Below are positions 56,686 through 64,000 of a DNA stretch of 64,000 nt, one piece after another. Source of the DNA: Collybia mongolica (Eukaryota > Basidiomycota > Agaricomycetes > Agaricales > Clitocybaceae). Numbering within the stretch: position 1 is the first letter of the stretch; every line of letters begins with the position of its first letter. Location: contig JAAXNY010000008.1 of the NCBI GenBank assembly GCA_013420905.1, positions 1,550,001 to 1,614,000 on the forward strand. The letters run 5' to 3'. Under the pieces are notes generated by a model. It made no database searches. It worked only from the letters and a program-made list of their open reading frames with translations, and was not told the DNA's origin. A program made the position numbers and the translations under genes.

Positions 56686-59646
56686 CAGACAGGGTCAAAA
56701 TTTTGGTGTATGCCTAAAAAAATAGCTAAAAATATGAAAAATGCACCAATTGACTCCTTTTTTATCATTGAGTTTGATTCCAACAAAAAAGGGAAGTTGA
56801 AGTAAAGGTTGTTGCAATAAAAAAAAAAAATTCTGCCATGGCTCGAGGCTGACCTGCAAAGAAACAGAAAAATACATCAGGTCTATGCAACCAGGGATGC
56901 ACAACCCCATCAACACTGCCATCAGCATATCCAGACCTCATGGACACCAACAGCTTTAATGAACTTGAGGATCTTGGACTTCAGTTTGACAGCACAAGAG
57001 TTGATTGGTGGAGAGAAGAGGTTATTGATGATGGATCTGACATTGACTTGGATGAAAGTGTCATGGACCTTGATGATCTGGAGGATGAGGAATTTACGCA
57101 GAGACTTGTGGAGATGGCAATGAGAGAAGATGAAAACGATCCAGACTGGGTTCCTGCAAGACTGAAAACCAGAAAACACACCAAGAAAGGTCAATCACCT
57201 GCCTCCATTTTTGTCCTGTTGATAAACTTTGTAAATAAAGGGCGGCCAGAAACATATGCAACAGGACCAGATGTCATGAGCAAATCCATTCGCACCGCCC
57301 AGCGTTATGCTAAATCATGGAAGGGTCAAACAAGTCTCGATAACTTCAACTTCAGGAGTACAAACCTCCCTGCATCTTTGAAGCCAGCTGTGCATGCACC
57401 ATTCAAGAATGCTCCACGTACAACCCAAAAACATCCTGCAAAAAAAACCCTATCACCTATCCTCACAGCTGCTGCCCCAACAACCAAAATTTCAACTATC
57501 CCTTGCGTTCGACAAACATCCCAATCACCAAGTTGTGGGGCAATCAGCATTGTCAATTCTGATGAGGAAAGCAGGGGAGGAATGGGTGAAACAGCACCTA
57601 GATCTGATGCTGAATTGGAAAGGATTGAAGCTGAATGTGAAGAGCTTCCATTAGTGGAGGAAGATGCAGAGGCATGGGAAGAGGAGCTTGACACAAATGT
57701 CCAAGACCCTAATGTTGAGCATGAAAGCTGGGATGAGCTGAGGAAACAAATCAAAAGCAATCTGAAGAAACAGAGTAAGACCTTACTGCTGTCCTGCATC
57801 AATCAACTCATGATCCTCTCCAACTTTGCCACCCTATGGCTGAAAGTGTTCTCTCGCATACAGGCCAGTGTGGAGATTGCACAGCAATGGCATGAAGGCC
57901 AAGGAAACTGGTTCGCTCGTCAAGTTCACACTCTTGCTCATCACTATCAGATATTTGAGCAACTTCATAGGGAAAAACAAGGGGGGAGTCGAACCGCAAG
58001 GTCGTGGTTGCATGATGAAACTGTCAAGAAGAAGGTTCTTGATTACTTGACTAACCTCCCAACTGGGAAGGTGACACCCGGTGCTTTGCAGAAGCACATC
58101 AACAATGTGGTTTTCCCAGAGTTGAACATCAAACCAAAGAAACCTCTCACCATCCGGACCGCTCAACGATGGCTGATTAAGCTGGGATGGCGGCACACTC
58201 TTGTTAAGAAGGGGGTTTATATGGATGGTCATGAATGTGCTGATGTTGTCCAATATCGTAACAATGAATTTTTGCCTCTCATGGCTAAGTTTGAGGCTCG
58301 AATGGTTCATTACAAGGGGCAAGAAATGAGAAGAGTAGAACCAAAATTGTTGGAAGGAGAAAAGGAGATTGTCCCACAATTTCATGATGAATGTTGTTTC
58401 CATGCAAATGACCAGTCAAGTCGTGCATGGTGAGTTCTTTTTATGCAATCTATTTCATATCCAATAAATGGATTGCAGGCTTTGGGATGGAGAGCAACCA
58501 CTTCATAAGAAAGGGCATGGACAGCTTATCCATGTTTTGGATTTTATCAACCCGGAGACAGGAAGGCTTGTTGTTTGTGACACTGATGGCAATATCACCT
58601 GTGACGCACAAAAGATCATTTATCCAGGCTCAGATGGTGATCCCTGGTGGGACACGAAGCAGCTATTGACTCAAATAGAAGATGCCCTTGATATTTTCGA
58701 GACTGCACATCCCAGAAAACAAGGCCTTTTCATCTTTGATCAATCCTCAGCCCATGCCTGTCTCCCACCAGATGCCTTAAAGGCCTTCAAAATGAACAAA
58801 TCTGATGGCAGCAAGCAAAGGAAGCAGTGCAACACTGTCATTCCAATGTCAAACCCTTCTGCAGAACAACATGGCAAACCCCAGGCAATGACTCTCCCTA
58901 ATGGACAGCCCAAAGGTCTCCAAACTGTGCTCAAAGAGTGTGGTTTCACAGGCTTGTGCAAGCTGAGGGCAAAATGTTCACCAGATTGCCAATTGAGAGT
59001 CAGAATTGTTGCATGGCTTGTTTCCTCAGCCAACAGGAAGACTTCCAGAACCAACTGTCTCAACTCAAGACTCTGATCAAAGCAAAGGGACATGAATGCA
59101 TTTTCCTACCAAAATTTCATTGTGAGCTCAACCCAATTGAAATGGTATGCCTATCTTCCTCAGCTGGTACTCCAGGGCACTTACAGAATTGCTGATAGTA
59201 CTGGGGTTGGTGTAAATATTGTTACCAAGAGGTAGAGAAAAAAACCTTCCAGGATGCAAAGAATGCAGCTCGGCAGTACCTTGATGCATGTCCAAACGAA
59301 GTTATTCGGTGGTTCATCAACCAATCGTGGCACTTTATGAGTGCATATCAGATGGGATTAACTGGGAAAGCAGCAGAATGGGCCGTAAGAAAGCAAAGAC
59401 AACATTGTGCAGTCTCTTGAAGCGCCATGATGGCAATTGATGCTGTGCTGAACCCTGCATAGACCCCCCATATGTACTGATTTTTGGCCTGAAAATTTTG
59501 GCACTGCTAAAACATTGTTGGAAATTTGATTTGATAGTGTTTTTGGACATTTTCAGACCTCCTGAGAATGAATCTGGGTTCAGAATTCCATAAAAAAATC
59601 TGGTTTGGGCACTATAAAATTTGCAGTGTTTGATTGTCCCCAACTG
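56686..59646 (+). mobile_element. DDE transposon, 2.96 kb, inside the 3' LTR2
   Basis: TA at 56,684-56,685 and 59,647-59,648. Tips CAGACAGGGTC and (reversed) CAGTTGGGGAC are weakly similar, so the TIR is short or decayed. It contains one transposase gene (56,940-59,420). Confidence 0.65.
56940..59420 (+). pseudogene. Basidiomycete DDE-superfamily transposase, one frameshift
   Basis: Exons 56,940-58,429, 58,479-59,144 and 59,199-59,420 with GT-AG introns of 49 and 54 nt. N-terminus acidic (WWREEVIDDGSDIDLDE), then a DNA-binding middle (RSWLHDETVKKKVLDYL, TIRTAQRWLIKLGWRH). Catalytic motifs: FHDECCFH (first Asp, 58,386), LFIFDQSSAHA (second Asp, 58,737) and CELNPIEM|YWGW (Glu, spanning the last intron). 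A one-base deletion near 58,989 shifts the frame between KCSPDC and the continuing IESQNCC segment, so this copy is broken as read. The family has many relatives in mushroom genomes; I do not assign it to a named superfamily beyond DDE. Confidence 0.8.
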
Positions 59647-59648
59647 TA

Positions 59649-60170
59649 TACAAATCATATTTGTTGAAACACTATTGTGTGCCCGAATTAAGGCTCAGAT
59701 TGCTTCAAGTTGTCTTGATTGAAATTGTTTGAAGAGATCACAGAATTGAAGAGTCCTAGTTCACTTGGAACTTAGTACCGCATTGTCCGTTGAAATTACT
59801 AGGCACTTGGCCTTTAGTGCACTTGGCACTGTTTGTTTAAGAAGTCACTTGGACTTATAGATCCACTTGGGATCATTAATAATTGAATGTACACTTGGTA
59901 CTCAGTCTATTGGATCGAAAGATATTATAAATATACCTAGCAAGTTTTAAACTTGTGTTAAAGCTTTGTCCAAGTCAAACCCATCAAGAGATCATTGGAA
60001 AGGGCCTTGACTAGTACTATTCAAAGCTTAGTGCTTTCAAGCACTTGAACCTGAACTCAAAACAGGCAATTCCTACCATTTGTGTGTTGATTGTTAGATT
60101 TGGTGTGTGTGTGTGTAAGAGATTACATTTCATAGCATCAGCACACTTATAGCCCAGGAGCCCCCCTTCA
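59649..60170 (+). repeat. 3' LTR2, right part
   Basis: Resumes at ACAAATCATATTTGTTG and runs to CCCCCCTTCA at 60,170; matches 47,558-47,889 closely in its second half. Confidence 0.85.
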
Positions 60171-60618
60171 CCAGGATGATATTGAAGTTGAAGTTGGAGT
60201 TGAGGTCGAAGAAGAGGAGACAATATTGTTGTTGAAGATATTGGTGTACGTGCGTAGCACAAGTGCAAGCATGTCATTGTTCCAGATCATATCTGTAGAT
60301 TTCATTACAGGTTTACCAGAGTCAGAAGGCCATGACTCAATCATGAATGTCATTTGTAGGCACAGTAAACAATTGTACTCCATCAAGTGTCACAAGTCCA
60401 TTGATTCAGAAGGCATGGCATGGCTATTTAGAGATCATGTTTGGAGACATGAAGGACTCCCTGAAGTTGTCATTAGTGATCGAGGACCACAGTTTGCATC
60501 GGAGTTTACTTGGGAATTGTACAAATTAATTGGCATTAAACAGAATTTATCCACAGCATATTACCCTCAAACAGATAGACAAACTGAACGAGTCAACCAA
60601 GAAGTTGAACAATACTTA
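60171..60618 (+). pseudogene. Chromovirus integrase core, interrupted
   Basis: An acidic run (DDIEVEVGVEVEEEET) at about 60,174-60,222 precedes the integrase catalytic core: VDFITGLPESEGHDSIMNVI (first Asp), then VVISDRGPQFASEFTWELYK (second Asp) and QTDRQTERVNQEVEQYL (Glu). The frame is cut at a TTA codon by Tc1 copy 3, whose TA target lies in that codon. Confidence 0.85.
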
Positions 60619-62226
60619 CAGTGGCTCAAAAAACTGCCCCAATGTTTGTACATTTTTGAAAGATCAATATGGTATGAAGTGCTGACATAAGCAGGGGACC
60701 TGGGGTAATTATGTAAGATACTATGACATCGTGGCTTTCCAATGGACCCTGGATCATGTGATTTGGATCAATATCCATTAAGCTATAAGCCAAACAAAAT
60801 GGTTACTTATTGGGGCAGTTTTTTGACCCTTATCTTATTTTCCATTATTCTGGCATTTATGATCCAATGCAAGAACATTATGGACTGTGGGAAGAATAAA
60901 CAATGTCATGTGACTTTATTTGTATCAATTTGACATGTTGGAATTGGTTCAATCATCTTCTTGACCTCTTACCACCATCATGAAAGCCATTTCTACTGCT
61001 CAGCACAATACTGTTGTTTCTCTCCTCAATGAGGGCTATTCTCAGCGTCAAATCAAGGAGAAAACTGGTCTAGGGAAGGGTACCATCAGTAGGATCAGCA
61101 AAGATGTGGATGGAAACAAAGAAAACAACCTTGGTGGCCGCCCCTCCAAGCTGTCTGTTTGTGACAAACAGTCAATTATTTGTCAAATCAAGTCAGGGAA
61201 GCTTGATAATGCAGTTCAGGCTACCCAATTCATCAATGGCATCATCCCCAATCCTGTCACACCCCAGACAGTCAGAAATGCACTCAAGGAAAATCAATTT
61301 TATGCTGCTACAAAGAGGAAAGCTCCTCTTCTCAAACGAGCCCATCGCATCCAGCGTCTCCAGTTTGCAAAATATCATGAAAGCTGGACTGTGGAGGACT
61401 GGAAAAGGGTTCTATGGACAGATGAGACCAAAATCAATAGGATTGGGTCAGATGGAAAGGTTTATGTCTGGAAACAAAGGGGAGAACCACCATCTGATAG
61501 AACAACATCACCTACTGTCAAACATGGAGGAGGAGGAAACCTCATGGTATGGGGTTGTATGGGGTGGAATGGAGTGGGAAAGCTCATAGAGGTGCAGGGG
61601 AACATGGACAAGGTTCAATACTGTGAAATTTTGGAGAGTGGAGTTCAGGAAAGTTTTGAGAAGTTGGAAATGGTGGATGGCGAGCGCTACTTTCAGCAAG
61701 ATAACGACCCCAAACACACATCTGGACTGGCCACACAGTGGTTTGAAGACAACAACATTCAAGTCCTTGGCTGGCCTGCCCAATCCCCTGACATGAATCC
61801 AATAGAACACCTTTGGGAACATCTCAAGCGCCGTCTTAAAGAATATCCGACACCACCCAAAGGAGTACATGAGTTGTGGGATAGATTGGCTGAAGAGTGG
61901 GGTGAAATTCCACCAGAGGTATGCCAAAACCTGATAGAAAGTATGCCCAGGCGGATACAAGCAGTTATAAAGGCAAAAGGTGGTCATACAAAGTATTAGA
62001 TAGAAAATTAATAGAGGGTCAAAAAACTGCCCCAATGAGTAATCATTTTGTTTGGCCTATAGCTTAATGGGTTTTGATCCAAATCACATGATCCAGGGTC
62101 CATTGGAAAGCCACGATGTCATAGTATCTTACATAATTACCCCAGGTCCCCTGCTTATGTCAGCACTTCATACCATATTGATCTTTCAAAAATGTACAAA
62201 CATTGGGGCAGTTTTTTGAGCCACTG
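60619..62226 (+). mobile_element. Tc1/mariner element, copy 3 (full length)
   Basis: 1,608 bp, TA at 60,617-60,618 and 62,227-62,228, 212-bp TIRs. Differences from copies 1 and 2 that I could identify are T at 60,803, 60,808, 61,160 and 61,181 and A at 61,353, every one a C:G to T:A transition. Confidence 0.95.
60980..61999 (+). CDS. Tc1/mariner transposase (DD34E), copy 3
   Basis: 339 aa, open throughout, differing from copies 1 and 2 at three residues: R61C, R68C and R125Q, each from a CpG-containing arginine codon. The catalytic D148, D241 and E276 are unchanged. The substitutions lie in the DNA-binding and linker region, so TIR recognition may be weakened. Host context is a dead integrase. 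Confidence 0.9.
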   Translation: MKAISTAQHNTVVSLLNEGYSQRQIKEKTGLGKGTISRISKDVDGNKENNLGGRPSKLSVCDKQSIICQIKSGKLDNAVQATQFINGIIPNPVTPQTVRNALKENQFYAATKRKAPLLKRAHRIQRLQFAKYHESWTVEDWKRVLWTDETKINRIGSDGKVYVWKQRGEPPSDRTTSPTVKHGGGGNLMVWGCMGWNGVGKLIEVQGNMDKVQYCEILESGVQESFEKLEMVDGERYFQQDNDPKHTSGLATQWFEDNNIQVLGWPAQSPDMNPIEHLWEHLKRRLKEYPTPPKGVHELWDRLAEEWGEIPPEVCQNLIESMPRRIQAVIKAKGGHTKY

Positions 62227-62228
62227 TA

Positions 62229-63091
62229 CGACTCTTCATCAATTACCATCAGGATGATTGGGCACAGCGGTTACCAATTGCCAAATTCTCATACATATAA
62301 CAACCGAGTCTCTAGCACAACTGGAGTATCCCCATTCTATGCAACTAAAGGACAAAATGTCAACACAGGAATCTCCCTACGAAAAGAAGGACAACTGAAA
62401 TCTCATGACAAATTTGTGCTTAAAATGGAACATATCCGAAAAGAAACGGAAGCAGCACTTACCTCTGCAGCCAGAGACATGAAGGAGTTCTACAATCATG
62501 GAAGAACCCCACAGGAATATAACATCAGCAATAAAGTCTTAGTCAATGCCTCACACATCACAACAGGATGACCAAAGAAGAAACTGGATTGGAAATGACT
62601 CGGACCATTTGAGATTACTGTACAAAGAAGATCTCTAACACAGTCTATGAAGTTAAGTTACCGGAATCTTACAAGATTCACCCAAAATTCCATGTTTTGA
62701 AATTACGGAAGTTTGTTGAAGATGAATTTGACTGACCACAACCACCAAAGGTCAAACTAAATGTTAGAGGTAAAGATTGGGAACTGGAAAAGGTATTAGC
62801 ATCATGGATCACAAATGGAAGACTTGAATACCAAGTCAAATGGAAGAATCATCCAGACCGCCACAATACTTGGGAGTTAGAAACATGACTCCAAAATGAT
62901 TTCCCTCGTGCTGTCGCTGAATTCCACCAACAACACCCTTCTGCTCCAAAACAACTATCTATGATTGATTTCTCATCTATTCCTTTTATGCCTATGCCTG
63001 AACAGTTGACAGAACCCATTGAAGAAGATCTTTCCACTGAGAAACATCTCAATTGCCTCTATTGGAAATCTCAGTCTTAAAAGGGGGGTAA
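62229..63091 (+). pseudogene. Chromovirus integrase C-terminus and chromodomain, broken
   Basis: Continues integrase after the Tc1: LFINYHQDDWAQ, a frame change, then NNRVSSTTGVSPFYATKGQ and LKMEHIRKETEAALTSAA. A chromodomain follows at about 62,758-62,890 (WELEKVLASWITNGRLEYQV, KWKNHPDRHNTWEL), with stops before and after it, and a tail (AVAEFHQQHPSAPKQL). The tract AAAAGGGGGGTAA at 63,079-63,091 is the polypurine tract before the 3' LTR. The chromodomain in relatives guides integration to heterochromatin marks. Confidence 0.8.
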
Positions 63092-63276
63092 TGTCATGAG
63101 TCAATTTTATCTAATCTTTTATCTATTGTTCTATGATGTTCTATAAGGTTCCACCACAGTAGTATATGCACAGTCCATAGTTACATGCATTATCCTCATG
63201 GTCTTTAGTATATAGTTTGTTGTTTGTAGTAGATAGGACTCTAACTCAAAACTGTTGGTTTTTCTTAGTTCTAACA
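63092..63276 (+). repeat. Chromovirus 3' LTR
   Basis: 185 bp, same ends as 44,359-44,543. Followed by ATAGC, the duplicated target. Confidence 0.9.
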
Positions 63277-63474
63277 ATAGCTAAGTCTAGTACAGGTGGC
63301 TGGGTGATGTGGCATTGAGCATGTGAGACAAGAAGTCACATGATTTTAAATATAATAATAGGATCTATAAACACCAACTTCTATTGGCAATTCATTTGCA
63401 GTTGCTGATATCATACACCATGGATATGGGTGAAGTTGTAAGGGCATCACTTGTTTGTCCACATCTAGCCATCT
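63277..63474. repeat. Continuation of the interspersed repeat beyond the chromovirus
   Basis: Matches 22,835-23,035 and is itself cut at about 63,475 by the reversed poly-A retroposon (T tract CTTTTT). Confidence 0.75.
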
Positions 63475-64000
63475 TTTTGGATCATATAATAATATTAAGC
63501 GCATGTGGGTTTGACCCAGCTACATGCAGGCATAAATACCTATTACCACTAAGTAATCTGTAATGGGCCATCAGGGTGGAGCTGTACACTAAGTTGCTCT
63601 CCAGGTCATATTACGGGTCTAGACTGAGGATACCTGCAGTCCAATGGTATTGTACTGTACCATGTCTGAACCTCCCAACACCTTAAAGGTTTGCCTTTGC
63701 TTGTTGGGGCATGGTCCCCTCCCTTCACATTGGTACCCCATTCCACTCCCCCCCTGGTATTTTCAGGTCACCCTGGAAACCCATTACTCCCCCCCAGTGT
63801 CGAAGATAAATGTCCAATCTAAATGAACAACCCATACCTCAAACCTGCTCCCCCTCTCCTGAGTCCCCCTATTACTTGCCCCCCTGTTCCACACCACTCT
63901 CCCAAAGCGATGACTCCCCTCCAAAATGAGGCTGCCAAATCCCACCATTGGACGATAAACTGGCATTCTCCCCAAGAGGTGTGCTCTGTGCAGGGACAGT
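63475..64000 (-). mobile_element. Poly-A retroposon, second copy, continues past the window
   Basis: Reverse complement of 25,480-25,990 plus 27,601-27,614. The A tract is only about five residues (TTTTT at 63,475). It includes the CCCCCCAGTGTCGAAGATAA segment. Two or three CpGs differ from copy 1 by transition (for example GCGCATG here against CATGTGC). Confidence 0.8.

Larger units (their letters stand above)
47558..60170 (+). mobile_element. Non-autonomous LTR retroelement (LTR2 family) with two antisense cargo genes
   Basis: Truncated 5' LTR 47,558-47,889 ending TTCA. A primer-binding-site-like TGGAGCCCACCG lies at 47,892. Gag is at 48,099, protease from 49,865. Two minus-strand spliced genes lie at 51,730-55,744. 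A purine tract (GTGGGGGAGA, ending 56,197) precedes the 3' LTR, which begins TGATAGGG at 56,198, is broken by a DDE transposon at 56,686-59,646, and ends at 60,170. No reverse transcriptase, RNase H or integrase is encoded. The internal region is 8.3 kb. Confidence 0.8.
44359..63276 (+). mobile_element. Ty3/gypsy chromovirus expanded to 18.9 kb by nested insertions
   Basis: Bounded by two 185-bp LTRs (TGTCATGAGT...CTAACA) and the 5-bp duplication ATAGC at 44,354-44,358 and 63,277-63,281. The element-free allele is present at 22,830. What remains of its own sequence: leader 44,544-44,711, an inverted piece at 45,928-46,705, and integrase to chromodomain at 60,171-63,091, split by a Tc1. The RT/RNase H region is not visible, so it is deleted or never present. 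The other internal DNA belongs to four or five later insertions. Confidence 0.85.

Noticed and set aside
1..64000. tRNA, rRNA, riboswitch or bacterial-style operon signals
   Set aside because: No cloverleaf with conserved TTCRANNC arm or rRNA signature was found by eye; the genes are eukaryotic with spliceosomal introns, so ribosome-binding sites and operons do not apply.

Overview
The window is nuclear DNA of a filamentous basidiomycete, most likely a transposon-rich Agaricomycete. Host genes are cut by 45-70 nt GT-AG introns, the SAM-RA-SH3-SH3 Ste50 architecture is basidiomycete-like, and the hAT, Helitron, chromovirus and DDE families are those typical of such genomes. I cannot name the species. 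No rRNA, tRNA or CRISPR was recognised.

Host genes lie in two islands with CpG-containing, intron-split coding sequence. Island 1 (about 0.1-4.8 kb, minus strand) holds a Nudix CoA-diphosphatase and an UNC93-like membrane protein; one intron of the latter is swollen to 1,591 nt by a TIR element. Island 2 (28.0-36.2 kb) holds a BRAP2/Etp1-type RING + UBP-zinc-finger protein, a Ste50-type MAPK adaptor, and a long proline/serine-rich protein with clathrin-accessory-like acidic-Phe motifs. The last two are divergent from a 206-bp intergenic region.

The rest is nested mobile DNA, mostly CpG-poor. From 5 to 28 kb there are Helitron debris, a Tc1/mariner copy, an LTR split by a hAT element with 8-bp target duplications, pieces of a LINE, and a poly-A LINE/SINE-like insert that itself carries a second Tc1 copy. 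From 36.8 to 42.3 kb there are three hairpin/MITE-type elements, a short perfect-looking palindrome, a pogo-like element and a degenerate tandem array. From 44,359 to 63,276 there is a single Ty3/gypsy chromovirus (185-bp LTRs, ATAGC target duplication) swollen to 18.9 kb. It holds an inverted solo LTR, an 852-bp repeat, a second non-autonomous LTR element (gag-protease only), a DDE transposon inside that element's 3' LTR, and a third Tc1 copy inside integrase.

The most unusual object is the non-autonomous LTR element (47.56-60.17 kb). Between its protease and its 3' LTR it carries two intron-containing genes in antisense orientation (8 and 5 exons; 471 and 383 aa by my splicing), one with a Zn2Cys6-like cysteine cluster. 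Every predicted exon stays in frame, while the element's own gag/protease carries nonsense codons. The three Tc1 copies are each exactly 1,608 bp. Two encode identical proteins; the third differs only by C:G to T:A changes where I compared it. This suggests recent transposition plus a cytosine-deamination process.
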